NCBI GenBank assembly: GCA_002825515.1
Contig: PJET01000108.1
Location: 1 to 39,392, forward strand
Direction of reading: 5' to 3'
Length of the DNA: 39,392 nucleotides
From: Candidatus Thorarchaeota archaeon MP11T_1
GTDB lineage: Archaea; Asgardarchaeota; Thorarchaeia; Thorarchaeales; Thorarchaeaceae
Shown here: positions 1 through 9,078 of the stretch, piece by piece
How positions within the stretch are numbered: position 1 is the stretch's first letter
Layout of the letters: every line of letters begins with the position of its first letter
The notes under the pieces: generated by a model
Told to the model about the DNA's origin: nothing
Database searches by the model: none
What the model saw: only the letters and a program-made list of their open reading frames with translations
Made by a program: the position numbers and the translations under genes

Positions 1-698
1 GCTGTATTGTAGAAGCACATAGACATCATCGATGCTGTTTGATTCGAGAGCAACAGGACTGACACCTTCAGCAGGAGTAGCACTGTCACTACCGTATAGA
101 CAAGTTGGGCTGTGTACAAGGACATCCTCAACACCCTCTACAATCGCTGCCATCATCGCATTATCTGTAGTGATATTAGCGACTGGTCTGTATGCGGCAC
201 CCGCATAGCTACCTGGATCTTGGACTGCAGTGGGCTCATGATAGACATGAGAGCCAACAGCCTCGAGCATCAGGGTCTGGTTGTCAAGAACGACCTGACC
301 ACCGCCAGCCTCTACGAAGTCTGACTCACCGCCGACCCATAGGAACTTGTTACCAGTACAGCTGTGACTTCAGATGCGAGGTATCCATTTTCAATGCCCC
401 AAATTTTTGGCAGTATGAGTCCCTCAGCACCAGCAAGAATTGTCGAATTCAATCCTCCCCAAAGAAAGATCACCTCAAAACCCATCAAGGTCAAGTTTTC
501 AGCTAACCATTGATCAAGATACTCAGCAGATGCTTTGTATGCACCATGGGAGTAGTCAATAAGGATAGTACCCATGTCTCCCGCTGCTGAACTTGTTGAG
601 GCAAATGCAATCGTTGGGACTGAGAAAACGAGCAATGAGGCCATCAATACTGCAGTTACGACTGCGAGCGTGGCCTTTCTCATTTCTGTATGTTTCAT
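1..698 (-). pseudogene. Secreted protein gene, frameshifted and truncated by the left window edge
   Basis: The gene starts at ATG 698 with TAGGAG about nine bases upstream. It opens with a signal peptide (MKHTEMRKATLAVV, then a hydrophobic stretch ending AFAS). A domain follows with ILIDYSHGAYKAS and EVIFLWGGLNSTIL. This frame stops at 312. The next minus-strand frame carries on from about 360 to base 1 without a stop, reading TGNKFLWVGGESDFVEAGGG, later VLEDN-like and AVGSHVYHEPTAVQDP segments and VEGVEDVLVHSP. The second frame plausibly continues the same protein, so one indel near 345-365 (perhaps with a few residues lost) breaks the gene. The ILIDYSHG/WGG pattern suggests a glutamine-amidotransferase-like or DUF4350-like sensor fold, but I do not recognise the family firmly. 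It lies divergent from the ABC importer. It may be a true pseudogene or an assembly error. Confidence 0.7.
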
Positions 699-855
699 AA
701 GAAAATTCTCCTATTCCATGACGTGCATTGCACTAAGCACACGGAGAGAAAAAATTTGCTTAAGAGTCATTCGGATGGGATTTTTACTAGAGAATTAAGA
801 TTTTTTCATAATCTTTCAAACATACCACTAAGAGTGAAATTAAATAGCAGGTGTG

Positions 856-865
856 TTTTATTATT
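856..865 (+). promoter_or_regulatory. TATA-like box of the ABC importer operon
   Basis: A TTTTATTATT element is centred about 23 bases before ATG 883. That is the archaeal TATA-to-transcription-start distance, and there is no clear ribosome site before the ATG. This suggests a leaderless transcript starting at or next to the start codon. The rest of the 184-base divergent region 699-882 is AT-rich with nothing else recognisable. Confidence 0.45.
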
Positions 866-882
866 CCAGAGATGAGCGAACA

Positions 883-2313
883 ATGAGCGAGTTCGAAACA
901 ACAAGAAGTGCTAGCACAAAGATGATTGCTGCTATTGTTATTGTCATAGTTGGCATTGGAGGAGTTGCCTTCATTATTTTAAGTGGACCTCCAGCTGGCC
1001 CAGCAGGACCAGTGACCCTAACAATTTTGACTAGACATGACGTTGCAATTCACAACGTGTATGAAGCAGCTTACCTACAGACAGATTATGCAAAAGCGAA
1101 TAATATTACTGATATAGATTGGAAGACGCCAGACTCATCGTTCTGGGATGATTTGATCGATCTTGGTCAAATAGACGTATGCTGGGGTGGTGGACCAACA
1201 GTCTTTGATCAGCTTATGATAGATGGACGACTGGAACCACTCGATAGTGCACTAATGCAAGAAACCGCAGAGAGAGTTCCTGATGAGCTTGCAGGTGCTG
1301 ATATGAAGCGCTACAACGATCAAGATCAACTCATGTGGATGGCTGCTGCAATATCTTCCTTTGGATTCACCGTAGATCATGATTTCCTTGATACACATAG
1401 TCTTCCCATACCCACAAATTGGACTGACTTGGCAGATCCAATCTGGGGTAGTCTTTTACCTGCAATTCCCACAATAGGAATGGGGAATGCTCCAGACACG
1501 ACCTCCAACACGCGAATCTATGAGATTATGACTCAATCACTTGGTTGGGATGAAGGTTGGATCAATATGGCGAGAATGGCTGGAAGTTCCAATATCTATG
1601 GTGGCTCTGTTGAAACTCAGTTATCAGTTCGAACTGGAGAAGTAGGAGTCGCAATGACAATTGACTTCTATGGTTACCAGAATGAACGTTTGAATCCTGA
1701 CAACGAGTACATTCTCCCAGAAGATCAAACAATAATCAATGGTGACCCAATTGCCATAGCAGCAAATGCTCCTAATCTGGCACATGCTGAGAATTTCGTA
1801 GATTGGGTACTTTCAGTTCCTGGCCAATTACTTTGGCTTGACAGCAGTATTCTTAGAATGCCAGTTTTGGAAGAAACATTCTGGGACCCAGCAGCTGCAG
1901 ATGCACAAGATCTTTATGCTGCATTCAATAGAACGACAACTACCACCGGGATTGACTTTAATGATACGCTTTCATTGGAGATTAACAAAGCATTCATCCT
2001 CTATTGGCAGTCTGTCTTCACAGAGGCTCAGACAGAACTTGTCCAATGCTGGACGGAGATACTCATAAAATATGATGGTGGTATCATTGATGAAAGTGAA
2101 CTTGACTACTATGCTGGTCTCATGGGTACTCCTGTATCAGTACTTGATTACACGACATCAGTCCTAGAGAAGTTCACCCTCGAATATGCTAGGAGAATTA
2201 ACTCTGATATGACAACCAATGCTGAATATTCTTCAGCAATGCGAGTGCGTTGGACAAATGCAGCCAAAGCCCAATACATCTCAGTCTATGATACTGTGCA
2301 TGCACTAACCTAA
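883..2313 (+). CDS. ABC transporter substrate-binding protein, ferric-iron-type (FbpA/FutA-like)
   Basis: Extracellular solute-binding component of an importer, 476 residues from ATG 883; an in-frame upstream start at 853 is less likely because it would lie in the TATA region. An N-terminal membrane anchor (IAAIVIVIVGIGGVAFIIL) is followed by a Gly/Pro linker and the binding fold. Typical family segments are VCWGGGPTVFDQL, then WTDLADPIWGSLLP, GWDEGWINMARMAG and the hinge-like SVRTGEVGVAMT. About 120 C-terminal residues form a charged, helical extension that I do not associate with this family. Genes for a double permease and an ATPase follow at once, so the three proteins form one importer. 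Iron(III) is the best guess for substrate from overall resemblance; thiamine or phosphonate relatives cannot be excluded. Confidence 0.8.
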   Translation: MSEFETTRSASTKMIAAIVIVIVGIGGVAFIILSGPPAGPAGPVTLTILTRHDVAIHNVYEAAYLQTDYAKANNITDIDWKTPDSSFWDDLIDLGQIDVCWGGGPTVFDQLMIDGRLEPLDSALMQETAERVPDELAGADMKRYNDQDQLMWMAAAISSFGFTVDHDFLDTHSLPIPTNWTDLADPIWGSLLPAIPTIGMGNAPDTTSNTRIYEIMTQSLGWDEGWINMARMAGSSNIYGGSVETQLSVRTGEVGVAMTIDFYGYQNERLNPDNEYILPEDQTIINGDPIAIAANAPNLAHAENFVDWVLSVPGQLLWLDSSILRMPVLEETFWDPAAADAQDLYAAFNRTTTTTGIDFNDTLSLEINKAFILYWQSVFTEAQTELVQCWTEILIKYDGGIIDESELDYYAGLMGTPVSVLDYTTSVLEKFTLEYARRINSDMTTNAEYSSAMRVRWTNAAKAQYISVYDTVHALT

Positions 2314-2347
2314 ACCCAAGCAATCTCAAGGAAGTGAGATAAACGAA

Positions 2348-4444
2348 TTGACCAAGCAGGAGAAAGATGAAGTCATAGCAGAGGATCGACTAGAAGAGGA
2401 ACCCGAGCTTGTACCAGTAAAACTTCAAGACACAGTTGTCAGAGGTATCATTAGTGCGCCTCCCCGTTTGGCATCTTGGATAGCAGGGAAAGGACGCTCT
2501 ATAGGACGCTGGTTAAAGGGAGTTGGTCGAGGTATTGTTGATTTCTTTAAAGAGCCCGGTCCTCGAATAAAAACAGGCTATGCAAGATTAAGACAAGAGA
2601 TGGACTCATTGACTTGGGTTCAACTTATTGGAATTCTTGTAGTATTCTTCATCTTTCTCATATGGCCTCTCGTTGATGTAATTCGGGTTTCATTCACACT
2701 TGAGTCAACTGGTCAACTTACACTGCAACATTTTGCAAATCTATTTTCGGATTCCAATGTTTGGCCTTGGGTGATCGATCCTGGCACAGGTCAACTCCAG
2801 ACCTACTTGAATTTGAATCCTGCAGTGTATGATGCTGATAACAATCTCTTGGTAGTGTTTGGATGGGACTTTGGTTCTATCATTAACTCAATCTACGTAG
2901 CAATTATTGTAACGGCCTTTTCAGTCTTGATTGGAGTGTTCTTGGCATTTGTTGTAGCAAGGTATGATTTCCCAGGCAAATCGGTAATCCGGACTTTATT
3001 GATATTTCCAATTCTGGCAACACCATTTGTTGGTGCTATTGGTATCAAGGAGTTCCTTGGAGCTGATGGTTTCCTCAATACACTGTTTGCTCCACTAAGG
3101 GAAGGAGCCAATGTAATACTTGGTTTTCTTGGACTGCCTTTGATTCCTGCAATTTGGCTCAGAGGACTTGCAGCTATGATCTTTGTGCAATCACTATCAT
3201 TCTTCTCACTTGTCTACTTGAATGCTTATTCTTCATTTATGGGGATAGATCCTTCTCTTGAGGAACAAGCTGAGAATTTGGGAGCCAAAGGGTCCCGATT
3301 GTTCAGGAGTGTTACTCTCCCTCTAGCAATGCCGGGAGTTCAAGCAGGGGCGATTCTTACTTTCATCCTCAGCATAGAAGATTTAGGAACGCCAATTGTT
3401 TTTCAAGACCATCAAATCGCAACGAAGACCCTGGCCTTTCAGGTGTTCAATAATGTGGCTACCCAAGCTGGAGCGCTTGATCCAAAGGGTCCAGCAATTG
3501 GAATGCTTTTGCTAGTAATCAGCTTGCTCGGATTTCTTGCTATTAGAAAGTACTCCTCGCTCAGGTCCTATGCATCGGGTACAAAAGGTGGTCAGTGGAA
3601 CCCCAGGACTCGACGAATCAGCAACAAAGCAGTTCTTGGTCTATACATTATACTGATTCCATTGCTTTTCCTTGCACTAATACCACAAATCAGTGTCATT
3701 ATACTTTCCTTTGCTGGAATATGGTCCTCAAATAGCCTATTACCAAACACATGGACCTTGGAAAACTATGAGGTGTTATGGCGATTTCCAGATGTGACGC
3801 GATCAATACAATTGACTCTTCTTTATGGAGCGATAGCTACTGTGATGATAGTGTTGCTTGGTGCTAGTGCCGCATATATTATTGCCAGACGAGATATTCC
3901 TGGAAAGACAGCACTTGATCTATTGGTGACCTCTCCGATTGCCCTTCCCGGAATTGTCATAGCTACAGGATACTTTACAGCATTCTATGACACTGCCATA
4001 TTCCCAGTAAGCCATCCTGCGTTTCTGATTATAATGGCGTACACAGTACGCAAGTTCCCATTTACTGTTCGTGCTGCATATGCAGGTCTGATGTCAACTC
4101 CAGTAGTATTGGAGGAAGCGTCTCAAAACATGGGTGCAAGTAAGAATAGAACATTCTTCAGAATAACATTGCCTCTCATTGGAGTAAGTGTACTTGCCGG
4201 GTCACTTCTATCGTATGTATACTCCGTGAGTGAGGTCAGCACGAGTCTATTGTTGGGCAGCGTTGGACACCAAGAAGCTCCTATGACATATTGGACATAT
4301 GAGGTACTGAATGGAACTGGGGAATTTGGAGGTCCCAATAATGCGGCATGCCTGGGAGTGCTCATGATGGCTTTACAAATGGCAGTGATTACTGTGACAA
4401 ACAAAATACTTGGAGCAAGGTCATCTGCGATGACCGGAATTTGA
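2348..4444 (+). CDS. ABC transporter permease, two permease domains fused (FbpB-like)
   Basis: Integral membrane component, 698 residues from TTG 2348, with GTGAG nine bases upstream. The first ~75 residues are charged and cytoplasmic. About twelve hydrophobic segments follow, in two halves that each hold an inner-membrane permease (BPD_transp_1) domain. Each half has the EAA loop that contacts the ATPase: EEQAENLGAKGSRLF near residue 305 and EEASQNMGASKNRTF near residue 590. A tandem double permease is the standard form of iron(III) FbpB/FutB-type importers, where one polypeptide replaces a dimer. It sits 34 bases after the binding protein, and its stop codon TGA is part of the ribosome site of the ATPase gene, so translation is probably coupled. 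Confidence 0.9.
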   Translation: MTKQEKDEVIAEDRLEEEPELVPVKLQDTVVRGIISAPPRLASWIAGKGRSIGRWLKGVGRGIVDFFKEPGPRIKTGYARLRQEMDSLTWVQLIGILVVFFIFLIWPLVDVIRVSFTLESTGQLTLQHFANLFSDSNVWPWVIDPGTGQLQTYLNLNPAVYDADNNLLVVFGWDFGSIINSIYVAIIVTAFSVLIGVFLAFVVARYDFPGKSVIRTLLIFPILATPFVGAIGIKEFLGADGFLNTLFAPLREGANVILGFLGLPLIPAIWLRGLAAMIFVQSLSFFSLVYLNAYSSFMGIDPSLEEQAENLGAKGSRLFRSVTLPLAMPGVQAGAILTFILSIEDLGTPIVFQDHQIATKTLAFQVFNNVATQAGALDPKGPAIGMLLLVISLLGFLAIRKYSSLRSYASGTKGGQWNPRTRRISNKAVLGLYIILIPLLFLALIPQISVIILSFAGIWSSNSLLPNTWTLENYEVLWRFPDVTRSIQLTLLYGAIATVMIVLLGASAAYIIARRDIPGKTALDLLVTSPIALPGIVIATGYFTAFYDTAIFPVSHPAFLIIMAYTVRKFPFTVRAAYAGLMSTPVVLEEASQNMGASKNRTFFRITLPLIGVSVLAGSLLSYVYSVSEVSTSLLLGSVGHQEAPMTYWTYEVLNGTGEFGGPNNAACLGVLMMALQMAVITVTNKILGARSSAMTGI

Positions 4445-4454
4445 GGTGATCATA

Positions 4455-5615
4455 ATGGTAGAGATTCGACTTGAGAATTTACGCAAAACGTTCGGTGACG
4501 TTGTTGCAACTGATGAAGTTAACATGGTTCTGGAAGAGGCTGAGCTCTCCACGTTGCTCGGTCCATCCGGCTGTGGAAAGACAACCCTCCTTCGAATAAT
4601 TGCTGGATTCTATGTCCCTGATCGTGGTAAGGTGTTCTTTGATGACAGAGATATGACCTTGGTTCCTCCCTACAAGAGAAACACAGGGATGTGTTTCCAA
4701 AACTATGCACTTTGGCCTCATATGTCCGTAGCTGATAATGTCGCTTATGGATTGAAGCTGAAGCGCGTTGACGGAATGAAGTACACAAAATCAGCAATTT
4801 CAAGACGCGTTGATGAAGCCCTTGAACTCGTACGAATGGGTGATTTGGGTCATCGACACATTCACCAACTTTCTGGAGGTCAGCAACAACGTGTAGCACT
4901 AGCAAGAGCACTTGCTATTGAGCCTGATGTCCTGCTATTGGATGAACCGCTCTCAAACCTCGACGCAAAGCTTAGAATCGACATGAGAGAAGAGATAATT
5001 CGAATTCAAAAAGAGATGTCAATCACTACCGTATATGTCACTCATGACCAACACGAGGCATTAAGCATCTCTGACAGGGTGGCTGTAATGGATCTGGGTT
5101 ATGTACAGCAGTTTGATACACCTCGTGAGATTTATGCCAACCCACAGACTATCTTTGTAGCAGATTTCATTGGCCAGTGCACCTTCATTGATGGATTTGT
5201 TGAAAGTGTTGGTGATGCTCTAACAGCTCGTATTCCTAATGATCAGTCAGTCATAGGTCGAACAACGATTGATGACTATCCATTTGAAGCAAATGAAATG
5301 GTTAAGGTAGCAATCAGGCCTGAAGATCTTCACCTTACACGAGAGAGTTCAACTGACAATGAGATTGTTGGTAAGGTTACTAGGACAATATACGTAGGAA
5401 ATGCTTTAGAGGCTTATTTCCGTGTCGGAGATATTTCAGCTCAAGCTCTCCTTGATCCAGACTCCCAAATCAAAGAAGGAGATGATATCCATCTATTTGC
5501 TCCCATTGATGAAGTCATGATTCTCCCAGTTGGCGGAGTTGATGCTCTACGCAAGGTTCCAGGTCACCCCTTAGCTTTAGCACCTGCACCATCTAGTGTT
5601 TCCTCGGATGTCTGA
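4455..5615 (+). CDS. ABC transporter ATPase (FbpC/MalK-type) with TOBE domain
   Basis: Energising subunit of the importer, 386 residues. ATG 4455 is preferred over GTG 4446 because GAGGTGAT lies just before it and overlaps the permease stop. Walker A is GPSGCGKTT, the Q-loop region is CFQNYALWPHM, the signature is LSGGQQQRVALARAL, Walker B with D-loop is VLLLDEPLSNLDAKLR, and the switch histidine is in VYVTHDQHEA. After about residue 235 comes a C-terminal TOBE-like beta domain (VKVAIRPEDLHL), the regulatory domain of the MalK/FbpC/PotA group. The last 23 bases overlap the 3' end of the convergent tgtA gene. Confidence 0.92.
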   Translation: MVEIRLENLRKTFGDVVATDEVNMVLEEAELSTLLGPSGCGKTTLLRIIAGFYVPDRGKVFFDDRDMTLVPPYKRNTGMCFQNYALWPHMSVADNVAYGLKLKRVDGMKYTKSAISRRVDEALELVRMGDLGHRHIHQLSGGQQQRVALARALAIEPDVLLLDEPLSNLDAKLRIDMREEIIRIQKEMSITTVYVTHDQHEALSISDRVAVMDLGYVQQFDTPREIYANPQTIFVADFIGQCTFIDGFVESVGDALTARIPNDQSVIGRTTIDDYPFEANEMVKVAIRPEDLHLTRESSTDNEIVGKVTRTIYVGNALEAYFRVGDISAQALLDPDSQIKEGDDIHLFAPIDEVMILPVGGVDALRKVPGHPLALAPAPSSVSSDV

Positions 5616-7653
5616 TAGCTACTGCGACGCCACGATTGAAAAAGGCCATCTCAGTACCGGTCATTAGAGCTCTCCCAGTACCCAAAAGGTTCTGAGCTTC
5701 ATCCAATACTAAAACCTCTTCGCCTGCCTTCAATGTCACACTTGCATGCTTCACAAATTTCGCAAGAGCTGATTTCCCAGAAGCAACAAACTCAGAAACA
5801 TCTGAATCAATAATCACTCTATAGGTTTCTTCAATTCCAGCGCGAAGGAGTTCCACACCTCCTAGATATGTAGGTGTCAGTAATCCTGTAGTGGGAACAT
5901 TTGTGAAGAGTATCTCTCCTTTGTTTTTGCAATGCCTTATTTTCCCTGTACTTTTTGAGAGTTCGATCTGCAGGTCCTCAAGGTCAGCCAGTTTACCAGC
6001 ATTCTCTCCCCATTGATACATTAAGAGAGCTCTCAGTTTTCTTTGTGTCCAAGAACTCCCGCCACTCTCCGGAGGTAATCTTTCAATTGCATCAGTTGCA
6101 TTTGAAACGATATCAATAGAATAATCATCAACAATTGATGCAACAGCTGAATCTACATTAGTATCTCTCTTGAACCAGATTAATTTCTGATATTTGATCG
6201 TGTCAAGTATTTCTATTGTTCTCCTACTCACTATATTGACTGACTCTGAGTCCAGATTCTTTGGAAAGAGACACTGTTGCGCAGGATGCACATGTTCTAA
6301 TTCCCAAGGTACAACACCCATTGGAGTCACAAAAAACAACACTAAAACGTCTGGAAACCTCTTCCGAATTTCTTTAATGATCACTTCAGATGTATCAGAG
6401 AACGGTCTGAGACCTGGATCTGTCACTAGTATCACAGTGTTTGTCTTCTTGTATGGATATCTTGAGATTAACCGTGAATGGAATCTAGTAATTTCAGGTC
6501 GTTTGGTAGTTTCAGGACCTGTATAGAAAATCGAAGTAGTCTTGCCAATAGGATCATGTTCTTCGAGTTGTGTGCTTTCCTCCATCATGACTTGCAATGC
6601 TTCATATAGGGTTGGGTGTCCACGGGCTCGATATGCAGCTAATTCAAACAGCTTCCCTTCTGCTATTGCTTGACGTACACGACGCATTTCAGATGAACTA
6701 ACATACAGATTATGTTTCATCAGCATCAATTCACGATCTTCTTCGCTTGTGCTTTTGAGTTCGTCAATAGATGTTGAACTACAAATGGGACAACCACATG
6801 GAAGTTCATTCAAGTTATTCAAATGTACAGTACCCGATGGCAACAACATTCGTCCAGACTCTGCAAATTTCGCATAAGATGCAGAGTCAAAGAAATCACA
6901 CCCCAGCAGTGCAGCTTGAGCAAAGAACATAGGATGTCCACACCCGAATAGATGCACTGGTCTATCCGGAGGCAAGTGCTTCTTTGCAGCCAGTGTGATT
7001 CTGACGATATCCGCATATCTATACTGTTCCATTAGAGGTACAACACCTCCAATTGGGTGTACATCAAAATCCATTATTGCGAGTGCTTGTGCTGCAGTCT
7101 CTCTGAGGTCTGAGTAGATACCACCTTGGACTGTTCCTGCAAGTGACATCTCCCCCTTTTTGTCTATTGAGAGTCTTGCTCTTTCAAGTGATTTCTGAAC
7201 ATCTTCTTCGACTTTTCCTCTACCAACATTGGGATCTGAGAAAACATCAAGTATTGTACCAATATCTGCACCTATGTCGCGTTGAAACTCTACAATTTCC
7301 ACTGGATCAATCTCTTCATCAGGTAGACTATGAAAATACATCTGGAAGGTTCCTGAATCGGTCATTACAGGACCTGCAAAGTCAAGTAAAGAGTGAACAC
7401 CCTCAGCTAGAGCTTTGTTTCTGAATCTTTCATGTGTGTTGATTATGTATGAGTTAGTGATGACCATTTGAAATCGATAATCATCCACTAGAGACTGTGG
7501 AGGTATGATTGATTTTCCCGGATGAACAACTGGCATAAGCAATGGAGTCTTTACTATTCCATGTTTTGTTGTGAATCTACCTAGACGTGCTAGACCATCC
7601 TTTGCTTTCATCTCGAATTGTGCCATGGGTATTCGAGTGGGTGACATATTCAT
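5593..7653 (-). CDS. tgtA: Archaeosine tRNA-guanine transglycosylase (TgtA)
   Basis: Exchanges guanine-15 in the D-loop of archaeal tRNAs for preQ0, the first tRNA step of archaeosine synthesis. The catalytic barrel begins at DGLARLGRFTTKHG. It has the substrate-pocket VMTDSGTFQM, the nucleophile region CDFFDSASYAKFAE and the zinc site CGCPIC followed by a His about 30 residues on. A middle region contains TPMGVVPWELEHVHPAQQ, which resembles the segment preceding PUA in ArcTGT/ArcS proteins. The C-terminal PUA RNA-binding domain includes VLVLDEAQNLLGTGRALM. The start is uncertain: ATG 7653 has AAGGAAAG upstream, ATG 7647 or 7626 are possible, and the frame stays open to TTG 7722. From 7653 the protein is 686 residues. 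It is divergent from hflX. Confidence 0.9.
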   Translation of the reverse strand: MNMSPTRIPMAQFEMKAKDGLARLGRFTTKHGIVKTPLLMPVVHPGKSIIPPQSLVDDYRFQMVITNSYIINTHERFRNKALAEGVHSLLDFAGPVMTDSGTFQMYFHSLPDEEIDPVEIVEFQRDIGADIGTILDVFSDPNVGRGKVEEDVQKSLERARLSIDKKGEMSLAGTVQGGIYSDLRETAAQALAIMDFDVHPIGGVVPLMEQYRYADIVRITLAAKKHLPPDRPVHLFGCGHPMFFAQAALLGCDFFDSASYAKFAESGRMLLPSGTVHLNNLNELPCGCPICSSTSIDELKSTSEEDRELMLMKHNLYVSSSEMRRVRQAIAEGKLFELAAYRARGHPTLYEALQVMMEESTQLEEHDPIGKTTSIFYTGPETTKRPEITRFHSRLISRYPYKKTNTVILVTDPGLRPFSDTSEVIIKEIRKRFPDVLVLFFVTPMGVVPWELEHVHPAQQCLFPKNLDSESVNIVSRRTIEILDTIKYQKLIWFKRDTNVDSAVASIVDDYSIDIVSNATDAIERLPPESGGSSWTQRKLRALLMYQWGENAGKLADLEDLQIELSKSTGKIRHCKNKGEILFTNVPTTGLLTPTYLGGVELLRAGIEETYRVIIDSDVSEFVASGKSALAKFVKHASVTLKAGEEVLVLDEAQNLLGTGRALMTGTEMAFFNRGVAVAIRHPRKH

Positions 7654-7721
7654 CCAGCCATGAATCTTTCCTTCTGTCCCAATCAAATCGTTTAAGACAA
7701 GACTACTTACAGTTTTTAACA

Positions 7722-9011
7722 ATGGTCGAAGCTACAGCATTACTTGTACAACGAAGGGCATATCAAGAGCCTAATCTTCTTAGTGAATTTAAGGCGCTAG
7801 CAAAGACTGCTGACTACGATGTCATCGGTCATTTTGACATTGTGAGCCCTCCTTCTGCAAGGTATGGCATTCGATCAGGCAAGGCTGATGAAATCAAAAC
7901 ATGGATTGGTTTGAACGAACCTGAGTTCGTTCTGTTCTCTCCTCACCTATCATCAGGCCAAGTTTTCAGATTGATGGAGCTTTGGGATACTGAAGTCAGA
8001 GATAGAACTCAGCTAATTCTTGAAATCTTTGATAGACATGCCAAAACGCCACAAGCTCGACTTCAAATCGAACAAGCTCGATTAAGATACGAATTACCAT
8101 TCGAACGTCATCAGATAAGAATGCGTCTTCAGAAAGAACACACTGGAGACCGTCCAATCGCTGAGCAGATTGGTGCAGGTGAGGACCTGCTCAATCTACG
8201 GATGCAACAGATCCGTCGACGTCTAGCAACCATTAATGAAAAACTAGCGAAAATCACACAGGAGCAGACACTCAAGAAGAAAAGGCGAGTTGATGAGGGT
8301 TTTTTGGAAATCACCATAGCTGGATACACGAATGCAGGTAAAAGCACTCTTCATGATGCGCTCACAGGTTCTCAAGTAGAAGTTGCTGATGAATTATTCA
8401 CCACACTCTCAACTAAAGCAAGTGAGCTAGAAATGCCGGGTCGTCGTGTAGTAATATCAGATTCTGTGGGTTTCATCAGCGACCTCCCGCAACCTCTTCT
8501 GCAGGCATTCAATACCACTCTGCTGGAGGTTTCTGATGCTGATGTCATAATCCTAGTTGTTGATGCCTCTGATGCTGTTGAAGAGATGGAGCGTAAAGTA
8601 GAATCTTGTCTTGAAACCTTTAACGAGATTGGAGCAAATGGAATTCCAATCATTTCAGCACTCAACAAAATTGACTTGCTTAGCGAAGATGAAATCGAAG
8701 ATAGACGATTAGCTCTTCATATATTTTGCAAAGTTGTTGTTCCAGTATCAGCGCATCACCGCTCAAACCTTGATCTCCTGATAACAGCAGTGAAAGATGC
8801 GTTACCTCGGTTGCAGGAATATGAGATTCTTCTCCCATATGGTCATGACGGAATGTCAACCCTGTCATGGCTATATGAAGCAGCGGATATTGTAAGTGTG
8901 AAGTACAACAGTGAAAACATTGAGGTTGTGGCCAATCTTAGCATCGAGATTGTTCAAAAGTTGGCTAGAGAGTGTCCAGATGGAGAATTTCATCGACATA
9001 TTCCTCAATGA
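7722..9011 (+). CDS. hflX: Ribosome-associated GTPase HflX
   Basis: 429 residues from ATG 7722; the frame is open further upstream, but family proteins begin near MVEATALLVQRR. HflX binds the large ribosomal subunit and splits or rescues ribosomes, especially under stress, as known from bacterial and archaeal homologues. The N-terminal HflX domain is followed by a long basic coiled coil (QQIRRRLATINEKLAKI). The GTPase domain has G1 GYTNAGKST, G3 DSVGFISDLP, G4 NKID and G5 SAHH. A ~60-residue C-terminal domain ends with IEVVANLSIEIVQKLAREC. Fewer than 70 bases separate it from the divergent tgtA start, so the promoters must overlap. A decayed copy of its C-terminus lies at 11022-11138. Confidence 0.92.
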   Translation: MVEATALLVQRRAYQEPNLLSEFKALAKTADYDVIGHFDIVSPPSARYGIRSGKADEIKTWIGLNEPEFVLFSPHLSSGQVFRLMELWDTEVRDRTQLILEIFDRHAKTPQARLQIEQARLRYELPFERHQIRMRLQKEHTGDRPIAEQIGAGEDLLNLRMQQIRRRLATINEKLAKITQEQTLKKKRRVDEGFLEITIAGYTNAGKSTLHDALTGSQVEVADELFTTLSTKASELEMPGRRVVISDSVGFISDLPQPLLQAFNTTLLEVSDADVIILVVDASDAVEEMERKVESCLETFNEIGANGIPIISALNKIDLLSEDEIEDRRLALHIFCKVVVPVSAHHRSNLDLLITAVKDALPRLQEYEILLPYGHDGMSTLSWLYEAADIVSVKYNSENIEVVANLSIEIVQKLARECPDGEFHRHIPQ

Positions 9012-9078
9012 AAGGTTCGGATACCCGTATCAAAATTGTTAACTCAATTTTATACCATACCTCTCTAGGTGTGAGTGA

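Noticed and set aside
112..506. Overlapping plus-strand reading frames near the left edge
   Set aside because: They lie antisense to the frameshifted secreted-protein gene, whose two minus-strand frames have coherent protein-like sequence; the plus frames do not.
4519..4911. 130-codon minus-strand reading frame inside the ABC ATPase gene
   Set aside because: Shadow of the Walker A to signature region of the ATPase; no family resemblance and no ribosome site.
7654..7722. Extended TgtA N-terminus from TTG 7722, which would share bases with the hflX start
   Set aside because: Its extra 23 residues do not look like the family, and it would leave no room for promoters of the divergent pair.
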